From Burkholderiales bacterium (lineage in GTDB: Bacteria; Pseudomonadota; Gammaproteobacteria; Burkholderiales; Burkholderiaceae_C), in contig CANFYD010000143.1 in NCBI GenBank assembly GCA_947450745.1, positions 1-8,198 on the forward strand: 8,198 nucleotides of DNA, written 5' to 3'. How positions within the stretch are numbered: position 1 is the first letter of the stretch; each line of letters starts with the position of its first letter. Positions 1 to 6,182 of the stretch are shown here, in pieces. The notes below the pieces were generated by a model, which did no database searches, had not been told where the DNA came from, and worked only from the letters and a program-made list of their open reading frames with translations. The translations under genes were made by a program, and so were the position numbers.

Positions 1-1561
1 AGAGCTTTTCAAGGCGCGCCAAGTAGTCACGTACTTGCTTGACCCGCGCGCTGTCGATGCGTTTGTTCATCCGCAAAGCCATGCAGTTCATTTGCGCGCA
101 CTCGAGCAGCACGGTGGTGTTTTCCGGGAAGTCATGCAGCTCGGTTTCAATCACCTGCAATGCCTCGGCCAGATTACCGCTGCGCAACAGCCGTTTGGAC
201 TCCAGCAACCGGGCCTTGAAGCCCTGCGTGACCGCGAGCACGACTTGCTCGATCTGATCGGCATGGCCGGTGTCGATCAAGGCTTTGCAGGCCAGTTGCT
301 GAATGCGCGGGTTTTCATGGTCGGCGTTGATGGCCTCGCGCAGCAGCGCCATGCCTTCGTCGATCTGATTCGTGACCAATGCGGCGCGCGCCACCGCCAC
401 GGTGGCGAAGTCCGCTTTGCGCCGGCCGCTGGCAGCAACGGCCATCGCTTGGCTGGCTTCTTCCAGCGCCTTGGCCGTCTCGCCGAGTTGGGTGTGCGCT
501 TGCGCGCGCAGGGCCAGGGTCACCATGTCGGCCTCAGTCTTTTGCTGGGTGCGGTACTTGCTGTCCGCCAGCGTTTCCAGCGCTTGTTTGGCTTCCCCCA
601 GGTCGATCTGGGTTTGCGCCAGCGCCAGCACGTCTTGCGCTTGCGCGGTGATGGAGCCCTGGCTGGCCTTGATCGCCTTGCTCAGGCTGGCCTTGGCTTG
701 CTCCAGGTCACCGTTGCGGTAAGCGCTCTCGGCCAACAGACGCAAGCGCCGAGCCGAGGGCACGACTTGGGTGGCCTGCTGCAAGGCGTCCATGGCTGCC
801 GCACTGTCGCCCAGCGCCTCCAGCGACTGCGCAACGATGTCGAAGGCGGCCAGGTTCTTGCCGCCATCGGGTGAGTCGATGATGTTCTGGGCCAATTGGC
901 GAGCTTCGTCGTGCTTGCCTGCGGATTGCTGCGCACGCGCCAGTCCGATTTGTGCCCACAGCAGATTGGCGCGCAAGCCGAGTGCGGTTTGATAGACGCG
1001 CCGCGCCTCGTCGGCCAAGCCCAGATCGAGTGCGATTTGTCCCTTCAACTGCAGCGCCTGCATGATCCAGCGGTCTCTTTTGGCGAGCAGGGCATCGCAG
1101 GCGGCCATGGCCCCGGCCAGATCATTCTTGCTGAGCTGTTTGTTGATCTCCAGCAGCGCCTGGCGCTTTTCGAGCTGGGAGCGCAGCCGATCTTCAATAT
1201 CGCCGGCGGTGACGGGTTTGAGCAAGTAGGCGTCGGGCATGTGCTCACTGGCCGCCGCCACCGAGTTGTAGTTGCTCTCCGCCGTGATCATGAAGAACAG
1301 GCAGTCTGCCCTGAGCATCTGATGCTCGCGCAGGTATTCGAACAACTGCTGGCCGTCGGTCTTGCTGTTCAAGTTGTAGTCGCACAGGATCAGGCCGTAA
1401 TTCTTGGTCTTGATCAGTCGCAGTGCATCGTCGGCCGAGCTGGCCGCGTCGATCTTGCCGATGCCCAGCATGCCCAGTTGCCCACGCAAGGTGGTTTGCT
1501 GGGTGGACATGTCGTCGATCACCAGGGCGTCGAGACGAGAAAATTGTGATTCGGTTGCCAT
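1..1561 (-). CDS. Response regulator: receiver domain plus TPR-type helical repeats (3' end cut by window)
   Basis: The frame is open from ATG 1559-1561 to the window edge, giving 520 codons with no stop, so the C-terminus is missing. Residues about 10-125 form a CheY-like receiver: acidic pair D16/D17, phospho-acceptor D61 in LILCDYNL, T93 in MITAE and K115 in LLKP. All the residues needed for phosphorylation are present. From about residue 135 to the edge the protein is an array of degenerate TPR-like helical pairs, for example ALDLGLADEARRVYQTAL, QSAGKHDEARQLAQNII and YRNGDLEQAKASLSKAI. There is no DNA-binding, GGDEF, EAL or kinase domain. The likely role (inference) is a cytoplasmic phosphorylation-dependent protein-protein adaptor. 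A weak ribosome site (AAAGG) lies about 9 nt before the ATG. The YjfB-like gene lies 145 bp upstream on the same strand, so co-transcription is possible. No histidine kinase is visible. Domain assignment is firm; partner and output are unknown. Confidence 0.9.
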   Translation of the reverse strand, partial: MATESQFSRLDALVIDDMSTQQTTLRGQLGMLGIGKIDAASSADDALRLIKTKNYGLILCDYNLNSKTDGQQLFEYLREHQMLRADCLFFMITAESNYNSVAAASEHMPDAYLLKPVTAGDIEDRLRSQLEKRQALLEINKQLSKNDLAGAMAACDALLAKRDRWIMQALQLKGQIALDLGLADEARRVYQTALGLRANLLWAQIGLARAQQSAGKHDEARQLAQNIIDSPDGGKNLAAFDIVAQSLEALGDSAAAMDALQQATQVVPSARRLRLLAESAYRNGDLEQAKASLSKAIKASQGSITAQAQDVLALAQTQIDLGEAKQALETLADSKYRTQQKTEADMVTLALRAQAHTQLGETAKALEEASQAMAVAASGRRKADFATVAVARAALVTNQIDEGMALLREAINADHENPRIQQLACKALIDTGHADQIEQVVLAVTQGFKARLLESKRLLRSGNLAEALQVIETELHDFPENTTVLLECAQMNCMALRMNKRIDSARVKQVRDYLARLEKL

Positions 1562-1597
1562 CTGTCTTGCCTTTGTGTTCAATCCGAATAGCGCGAC

Positions 1598-1614
1598 CGA
1601 CTGCGCTGCAGTCG
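1598..1614. repeat. Perfect 7-bp inverted repeat upstream of the receiver-TPR gene
   Basis: CGACTGC-GCT-GCAGTCG is a perfect 7-bp inverted repeat with a 3-nt spacer. It ends 36 bp upstream of the regulator's ATG, in the 145-bp gap after the YjfB-like gene. It could be an operator, or a hairpin in a transcript running from the upstream gene. No T-tract follows on either strand, so it is not a canonical intrinsic terminator. I recognise no convincing sigma-70 or sigma-28 promoter in the rest of this gap. Confidence 0.4.
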
Positions 1615-1706
1615 AAGCCGGGAAAGCTTACCGGACTGACGGCCGGTGACGCAAGGCGAGTTCTTCTCGCGCTCGGCCCGAAGAGCGGGCGAAGCGGCCT
1701 CAAAGG

Positions 1707-1922
1707 TCAAGCGTAGGTATTCAACCGGGTACCCAAGTTGCCGCTGCTGGCTAACGCTGACGAAGGTGCTGGCGGCTGCGGTACCGAGGCCAGCAGCACA
1801 GCCGCGCCCTCGGCTTGCAGATTCATGGCCTTCTTCAAGACGAAAATCTGCGCGCCATTGGCCGCCGAACCGGGCGAGCCGGCGGAAGCGTTGTTGACGA
1901 GGGCGGTGCTGGCGAGGTTCAT
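1707..1922 (-). CDS. YjfB-family putative motility protein, 71 aa
   Basis: This is a small protein starting at ATG 1920-1922. The core AQIFVLKKAMNLQAEGAAVLLASVP and the end GNLGTRLNTYA fit the YjfB putative motility family. In that family a central VLKKAMD-type helix is followed by a proline-rich linker (here VPQPPAPSS) and a terminal NLGxxL/IN(T) motif, and proteins are usually about 60-80 residues long. There is no signal peptide or membrane segment. The biochemical role of the family is unknown; its name comes from Bacillus YjfB and its link to the motility regulon. The frame is open upstream to a TTG at 2027. I prefer ATG 1922 because it has an AGGT ribosome-site remnant 7 nt upstream, gives the family-typical length, and is the only one of the two starts downstream of the sigma-28-like promoter. 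Family recognition is from memory of the motif, not from a search. Confidence 0.75.
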   Translation of the reverse strand: MNLASTALVNNASAGSPGSAANGAQIFVLKKAMNLQAEGAAVLLASVPQPPAPSSALASSGNLGTRLNTYA

Positions 1923-1950
1923 TGGCGCGACCTGTTGAGGTGATGTGTCA

Positions 1951-1977
1951 ACATCGGCCGCGTTGCCGAAAACTTGA
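1951..1977 (-). promoter_or_regulatory. Sigma-28 (FliA-type) promoter for the YjfB-like gene
   Basis: On the minus strand the sequence reads TCAAGTTT, then 11 nt, then GCCGATGT. The enterobacterial sigma-28 consensus is TAAAGTTT-N11-GCCGATAA. The -35 element matches 7 of 8, the -10 element matches 6 of 8 including the GCCGAT core, and the spacing is exact. Transcription should start about 20 nt before the ATG at 1922, leaving a short leader. The site lies directly upstream of a gene recognised independently as a motility-family protein, which makes chance less likely. Confidence 0.7.
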
Positions 1978-2070
1978 GCGCTCTGAGTGACATCAGTGCC
2001 GCCCGTGTCATCAGTGGCAAACGCCAATGGCTGTCGGCTCAGACCAGAATTCCAACCGCGACTCCAGCTA

Positions 2071-2098
2071 CTACCTCGGCCGCTACCTCGGCCGCTAC
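2071..2098. repeat. 12-bp tandem repeat and GC hairpin just after the ppc stop
   Basis: The unit CTACCTCGGCCG occurs twice (2071-2082 and 2083-2094), followed by a partial third copy CTAC. Each unit holds the self-complementary CGGCCG, so the two copies can pair as a 6-bp all-GC stem with a 6-nt loop. On the ppc strand this hairpin begins 5 nt after the stop codon. No U-tract follows, so any terminator role is speculative. It may equally be a slippage-prone repeat. Between it and the sigma-28 promoter (about 1978-2070) I see nothing else recognisable. Confidence 0.5.
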
Positions 2099-2099
2099 T

Positions 2100-5033
2100 T
2101 CAACCGGTATTGCGCAGCCCCGCTGCAATGCCGTTGATCGACAGATGGATGCCGCGCTGCACCCGCTCGGTGCTGGCATCTTGTGCGCGTTTGTCGGCCG
2201 GAATGGCTCGGTAGCGGCGCAGCAACTCGACTTGCAAATGGTTCAGCGGGTCGATGTAGGGGAAGCGGTGCTCGATCGATCGGGCCAGCGCCGGATTGGC
2301 GGCCAGCCTGTCCTTTTCTCCGGTGATCAGCGTCAGCGCTTGCTGCGTGCGGTCGAACTCGGTTTGCACGGCGGCGCAGATCTTCTTGCCCAGCCGCTTG
2401 TTCTCGACCAGATCGACGTAACGAGCGGCAATGCCGAGGTCGGTCTTGGCCAGCACCATGTCGAGGTTGGACAGCAGCGTACGGAAGAACGGCCATTGCT
2501 TGTCCATGCGCTTGAGCAAGGTCAAACGCTGCTGATGCTGAGCGGCATGTGCGGCATCATCGGGACCGAGAAACTCCAGCACCGCAGACCCGAAACCGCA
2601 CCAGCCGGGCAGAGCCACGCGCGCTTGGCCCCAGCTGAAGCCCCAGGGAATGGCGCGCAGGTCTTCGATCGCCTGGGTCGGTTTGCGCGAAGCGGGCCGC
2701 GAGCCGATGTTCAGTTCGGCCAGTTCGCGGATCGGCGTGGCGGCGAAGAAATATTCGGCAAAGCCCGGCGTGTCATAAACCAAGCCTCGGTAGGCCTTGA
2801 AACTGCTGTCCGACAGCGCTTGGGCGGCGTCCAGAAAACTTTTTGGTGCGCTCTTGGTAGGTGTCAGCAGCGTGGCCTCAAGCGTGGCGGCCACCAAAGT
2901 CTCCAGATTGCGCCGACCGATTTCAGGGTTGGCATATTTGGACGCGATCACTTCGCCCTGCTCGGTCAGGCGGATCTGGCCGTTGACCGTGCCGGGGGGC
3001 TGGGCCAGGATGGCTTGGTAGCTGGGGCCGCCGCCACGTCCGACCGTGCCGCCGCGACCGTGGAACAAGCGCAAGGTGATGCCTTGCGCGGCGGGCAACT
3101 TGGCAAACATCTCGACCAGGGCGATTTCTGCCCGGTACAACTCCCAACTGCTGGTGAATGCGCCGCCATCTTTGTTGGAGTCGGAGTAGCCCAACATGAT
3201 GTCTTGCTCGCCAGTCTGGGTGCTTTCCTGCTGAGCTTTTTCTGGGCTGCCGTTGCCAGCGCCGCTGCGCTTGATCAGTGCGGTGATGCCGGGCAGGGCG
3301 TAGAACTCGGCCATGATGACCGGGGCTTCGCGCAGATCGCCGATCGTCTCGAACAGCGGCGAGACGATCAGGTCGCAGACCGCGCCCTGCGCCGAGTTGT
3401 CGTCCAGCGTGCCACGCAACAAGCCCACTTCCTTCAACAGCAGCAACACTTCCAGCAGGTCGCTGACCGATTCGGTGTGCGAGATGATGTAGTGGCGCAG
3501 CGACTCACGACCGTAGAGCTGCAACGATTCGCGCGCCGCCTCAAATATCGCCAGCTCGCCCAAGCTGCGCTCGCTGTACTGCGCCGCGTGCACGCGCAGC
3601 GGCCTGGCGTCGTTCAGCAAGCCCATCAGCAAGCTGCGGCGCTGCGCCTCGTCCAGACCGGAATAGTCGGCTTCCACCCGGGCGGCTTGTAGCAATTCGG
3701 CCACCACTGCCTCGTGCTGATCCGAGCTTTGGCGCAGGTCCAGCGTGGCCAGGTGAAAGCCGAACACCTGCACCGCCCGCAGCAGCGGCTTCAGGCGCGG
3801 CGCAATCAAGGCGCTGGCATGGTGGCTGCGCAGCGAGCTTTCAATCACGCGCAAGTCGGCCAGCAGCTCGGCCGGGCCGGTGTAAGGCGCTTGCGGTGCG
3901 ACCGCGTGGCGCAAGGCCTCGGTGCCGGTCAATTGCAGCAGCGTGGCGGCCGCGCGCGCATACATGCCGGTCAGCGCGCGGCGGTAGGGCTCGTCCATGC
4001 GGTGGACGTTGCGGTCCGGGCTGCGCTCGGCCAGTGCTTGCATGGCCGGCGACACCTGCGCCAAATGGGCCGAAATCGACAGCTCCGCGCCCAGCTCATG
4101 CAGCTCGGTCAGGTAATGACGCAGCGCCACTTCGCTTTGGCGCGAAAGCGCGTGGCGCAAGGTGGTGGCGGTGACATTCGGATTGCCGTCACGGTCGCCG
4201 CCAATCCAATGGCCCATGCGCAAAAAGCTGTTGAGCTGATGACCGGGCAGCGCTTCTTCCAGCTCGGCATAGAGCTTGGGGATCTGGCGCAGAAACGTCG
4301 CTTGGTAATAGGACAGTGCGTTTTCGATCTCGTCGGCCACCGTCAGCTTGCTGTAGCGCAACATGCGCGTTTGCCAGAGTTGGGTGACGCGGGCTCGGAT
4401 CAAGGTCTCGTTGTCGCGCTTGTCGCGCTCGCTGAGCAGGCCGTCGCGCAGCTCCACCAATTGCGCCACGGCGCGCTCGGCATCCAGAATGCTTTTGCGC
4501 TGCACCTCGGTGGGGTGGGCGGTCAACACCGGTGAAATAAAGCCGTGCTGCAAGGTTTTGGCGATTTCGGCCGGCCGCACACCGGCCAGATGCAGGCGCT
4601 CCAACGCGAAAGCCAGCGAACCGGCTTGCAAGCTGCCGGTCCGCTCATGCACTTCGCGGCGCCGCACGTGGTGGCGATCCTCAGCAATATTGGCCAGGTG
4701 CGAGAAATAGCTGAAGGCGCGAATCACGCTGACCGCTTGTTCGCCGCTGAGGCTTTTCAGCAACTTGTCGAAGCTCTTGCCCGCTTGCGCATCGTGTTTG
4801 TGCCGAAACGCGACCGACAACTGGCGAATCCGCTCGACCAGCTCGTAGATTTCGCGACCCTCCTGCTCGCGGATCACCTCCCCCAGAATCCGCCCGAGCA
4901 ATCGGATGTCGTCCATCAGCGGCTGGTTTTTTTCACTCGCCAGTTGCTTGGCGCTGACAGCCACCGAGTTTCGGGCAGCAGGCTTCGACTTGGCGGCGGC
5001 GCTTCGGGCTGGCAGTGCAGGCTTTGCGGTCAT
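2100..5033 (-). CDS. ppc: Phosphoenolpyruvate carboxylase
   Basis: PEPC catalyses the anaplerotic, irreversible conversion of PEP and bicarbonate to oxaloacetate and phosphate in the cytoplasm. From ATG 5033 the protein has 977 residues, against 883 in E. coli. Catalytic motifs are intact: LTAHPTE (His about 173), GGDRDGNPNVT (about 278-288), GYSDSNKDGG (about 615-624), FHGRGG (His about 658) followed by GRGGGPS, and the terminal GLRNTG. Residues aligning with the E. coli aspartate-inhibition site are also kept: R666, K863, R923 and N975, matching R587, K773, R832 and N881. This predicts feedback inhibition by aspartate. The extra length is mainly a basic Ala/Lys/Pro-rich N-terminus of about 40 residues and an insert at about 590-609. 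No good ribosome site marks the start. A TTG at 5087 and an ATG at 4916 are in frame, so the exact start is uncertain. It is transcribed divergently from hemC. Confidence 0.97.
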   Translation of the reverse strand: MTAKPALPARSAAAKSKPAARNSVAVSAKQLASEKNQPLMDDIRLLGRILGEVIREQEGREIYELVERIRQLSVAFRHKHDAQAGKSFDKLLKSLSGEQAVSVIRAFSYFSHLANIAEDRHHVRRREVHERTGSLQAGSLAFALERLHLAGVRPAEIAKTLQHGFISPVLTAHPTEVQRKSILDAERAVAQLVELRDGLLSERDKRDNETLIRARVTQLWQTRMLRYSKLTVADEIENALSYYQATFLRQIPKLYAELEEALPGHQLNSFLRMGHWIGGDRDGNPNVTATTLRHALSRQSEVALRHYLTELHELGAELSISAHLAQVSPAMQALAERSPDRNVHRMDEPYRRALTGMYARAAATLLQLTGTEALRHAVAPQAPYTGPAELLADLRVIESSLRSHHASALIAPRLKPLLRAVQVFGFHLATLDLRQSSDQHEAVVAELLQAARVEADYSGLDEAQRRSLLMGLLNDARPLRVHAAQYSERSLGELAIFEAARESLQLYGRESLRHYIISHTESVSDLLEVLLLLKEVGLLRGTLDDNSAQGAVCDLIVSPLFETIGDLREAPVIMAEFYALPGITALIKRSGAGNGSPEKAQQESTQTGEQDIMLGYSDSNKDGGAFTSSWELYRAEIALVEMFAKLPAAQGITLRLFHGRGGTVGRGGGPSYQAILAQPPGTVNGQIRLTEQGEVIASKYANPEIGRRNLETLVAATLEATLLTPTKSAPKSFLDAAQALSDSSFKAYRGLVYDTPGFAEYFFAATPIRELAELNIGSRPASRKPTQAIEDLRAIPWGFSWGQARVALPGWCGFGSAVLEFLGPDDAAHAAQHQQRLTLLKRMDKQWPFFRTLLSNLDMVLAKTDLGIAARYVDLVENKRLGKKICAAVQTEFDRTQQALTLITGEKDRLAANPALARSIEHRFPYIDPLNHLQVELLRRYRAIPADKRAQDASTERVQRGIHLSINGIAAGLRNTG

Positions 5034-5077
5034 GGCGGGTTGGGGTGGTTTGGGGTGGGCAAAGGGGTTGAGCGGGG

Positions 5078-5094
5078 ATGTAACCAAGTTACAT
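5078..5094. promoter_or_regulatory. Perfect 17-bp palindrome between ppc and hemC, candidate operator
   Basis: ATGTAAC-CAA-GTTACAT has perfect 7-bp arms around a 3-nt spacer. It lies 44 bp upstream of the ppc ATG in the 184-bp divergent intergenic region. Its AT-rich makeup stands out from the GC-rich flanks. The layout TGTAAY-N3-RTTACA resembles the published HexR (RpiR-family) operator, approximately TGTAAT-N3-ATTACA, which controls central carbon genes in several Proteobacteria. That link is an inference from motif resemblance. Another dimeric regulator, or a 5' leader hairpin, is also possible. Confidence 0.5.
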
Positions 5095-5202
5095 AATTTT
5101 GACTTTAACAGTTTCTTCGGCGACCAAGCTCCGATCCTGCTGCGCTGCCGGCTGTTGACTGCCGGTTGTCACTTCGAGGCCGAATGAGGGCGCGACTGCG
5201 CC

Positions 5203-5211
5203 TGCTAGCAT
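5203..5211 (+). promoter_or_regulatory. Possible extended -10 element of hemC
   Basis: TG-C-TAGCAT has the extended -10 TGN motif and a hexamer matching TATAAT at 4 of 6 positions. It ends 6 nt before the hemC ATG, so transcription would begin at or next to the start codon. No -35 hexamer stands at 16-18 bp. Two TTGACT hexamers at 5099-5104 and 5155-5160 have no suitable -10 partner. Treat this as a weak prediction. Confidence 0.25.
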
Positions 5212-5217
5212 TCGCGC

Positions 5218-6144
5218 ATGAACGAAATCATCACCATTGCAACGCGCGAAAGTCGGCTGGCCCTGTGGCAAGCCGAGCATGTCAAAACCCTGTTGGAGCA
5301 GCTCGGCCTGAGCGTCGATTTGCTCGGCATGACCACCCGTGGCGACCAAATCCTGGACCGCACGCTGTCCAAAGTGGGCGGCAAAGGCTTGTTCGTCAAG
5401 GAGCTGGAAACCGCGCTGGAAGAGGGCCGCGCCCATTTGGCTGTGCATTCGTTGAAGGATGTGCCGATGGAGCTGCCCGAGGGTTTTGAGCTGGTGTCCA
5501 TCCTCGAGCGTGAGGACCCGCGCGACGCGCTGGTGTCCATCCACTTCACCAGCTTGGCCGAGCTGCCTGTCGGCGCGCTGGTGGGCACGTCCAGCCTGCG
5601 CCGCTTGGCGCAATTGAAGGCGCTGCGACCCGATCTGCGCATCGAGCCCTTGCGCGGCAACCTGGATACGCGGCTGCGCAAGCTCGATGAAGGCGGCTAT
5701 GACGCCATCGTGTTGGCGGCGGCCGGCCTGAAGCGCTTGGGCCTGGGCGCACGCATCCGCAGCTGTTTCAGCGTGACCGAGATGATCCCCTGTGCCGGCC
5801 AAGGCGCCTTGGGTTTGGAGATTCGCAGCAGCGCGCTGGCGCTGAAAGCCGCGCTGACCCCGCTGACCCACCAGCCGACTTGGCTGGCCACGCAGGCCGA
5901 GCGGGCGGTGTCGCGCAACTTGGGCGGCAGTTGCAGCATGCCGTTGGCGGCCCATGCCCAGTGGGTTGGCGAGCAACTGCACTTGGCCGTAGCGCTGGGC
6001 CATGCCGAAGCGCCCGAGCGTCCGTTGCTGAAGGCGCAGGTAACAGCTGCTGTGGCCAGTGACGCGCAAGCGCGGGCGCTGGGGCAGCAAGCGGCGCAAG
6101 CGCTGCGCGACCTGGGTGCGGCCGACTACCTGCCGCAGCTTTGA
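5218..6144 (+). CDS. hemC: Porphobilinogen deaminase (hydroxymethylbilane synthase)
   Basis: The enzyme polymerises four porphobilinogen molecules into hydroxymethylbilane in the cytosolic tetrapyrrole pathway leading to heme. The 308-residue length is normal (E. coli 313). Motifs occur in order: ATRESRLALWQA (8-19), TRGD (40-43), KGLFVKELE (56-64), VHSLKDVP with catalytic Asp81, GTSSLRR (123-129), LRGNLDTRL (145-153), AAAGLKRLG (167-175), PCAGQGALG (191-199), and NLGGSCSMPLA with Cys239, which carries the dipyrromethane cofactor. The start at ATG 5218 is the family N-terminus (MNEIITIATRES). No Shine-Dalgarno sequence precedes it, which fits either weak initiation or a leaderless transcript. 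It is the first gene of a plus-strand run with hemD and hemX, and hemD starts 38 bp after its stop. Confidence 0.97.
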   Translation: MNEIITIATRESRLALWQAEHVKTLLEQLGLSVDLLGMTTRGDQILDRTLSKVGGKGLFVKELETALEEGRAHLAVHSLKDVPMELPEGFELVSILEREDPRDALVSIHFTSLAELPVGALVGTSSLRRLAQLKALRPDLRIEPLRGNLDTRLRKLDEGGYDAIVLAAAGLKRLGLGARIRSCFSVTEMIPCAGQGALGLEIRSSALALKAALTPLTHQPTWLATQAERAVSRNLGGSCSMPLAAHAQWVGEQLHLAVALGHAEAPERPLLKAQVTAAVASDAQARALGQQAAQALRDLGAADYLPQL

Positions 6145-6171
6145 GTAGCGATGGCCCTGGGTTGGGTCGGC

Positions 6172-6176
6172 AGGAG
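6172..6176 (+). promoter_or_regulatory. Ribosome binding site that fixes the hemD start
   Basis: AGGAG lies 6 nt upstream of ATG 6183. It decides between that ATG and an in-frame TTG at 6141 that would add 14 atypical residues and overlap the hemC stop. It is the strongest Shine-Dalgarno sequence seen before any gene start in the window. Confidence 0.8.
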
Positions 6177-6182
6177 CTGCTG

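Noticed and set aside
35..874. 279-codon open frame on the plus strand at the left edge
   Set aside because: It is antisense to the TPR part of the response regulator. The minus frame has an intact receiver domain and reads through the whole region.
1640..1706. Short inverted repeats after the YjfB-like stop as an intrinsic terminator
   Set aside because: Stems are only about 5 bp with long loops and there is no U-tract on the minus strand, which is expected by chance at this GC content.
1707..1922. RebB/R-body (killing trait) protein as an alternative identity for the small gene
   Set aside because: It is also a small Ala/Asn-rich protein, but the VLKKAMN helix, proline linker and C-terminal NLGTRLNT fit the YjfB family. 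No other reb-like genes are nearby.
1923..2027. TTG at 2027 as start of the YjfB-like gene (106 aa)
   Set aside because: It lies upstream of the sigma-28 promoter, gives an atypically long protein, and has no ribosome site.
1974..3692. 572-codon open frame on the plus strand opposite ppc
   Set aside because: It is fully antisense to the conserved PEPC coding sequence. Its product is Q/R/A/L-rich with no recognisable domain, the usual antisense shadow in GC-rich DNA.
5034..5087. TTG at 5087 as the ppc start, adding 18 residues
   Set aside because: It is a rare start codon with no ribosome site, lies inside the 17-bp palindrome, and adds a Pro-rich tail unlike PEPC. ATG 5033 is preferred, though it also lacks a clear ribosome site.
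5099..5160. Two TTGACT hexamers (5099-5104 and 5155-5160) as -35 elements for hemC
   Set aside because: Neither has a -10-like hexamer at 16-19 bp downstream, so no promoter can be supported from them.
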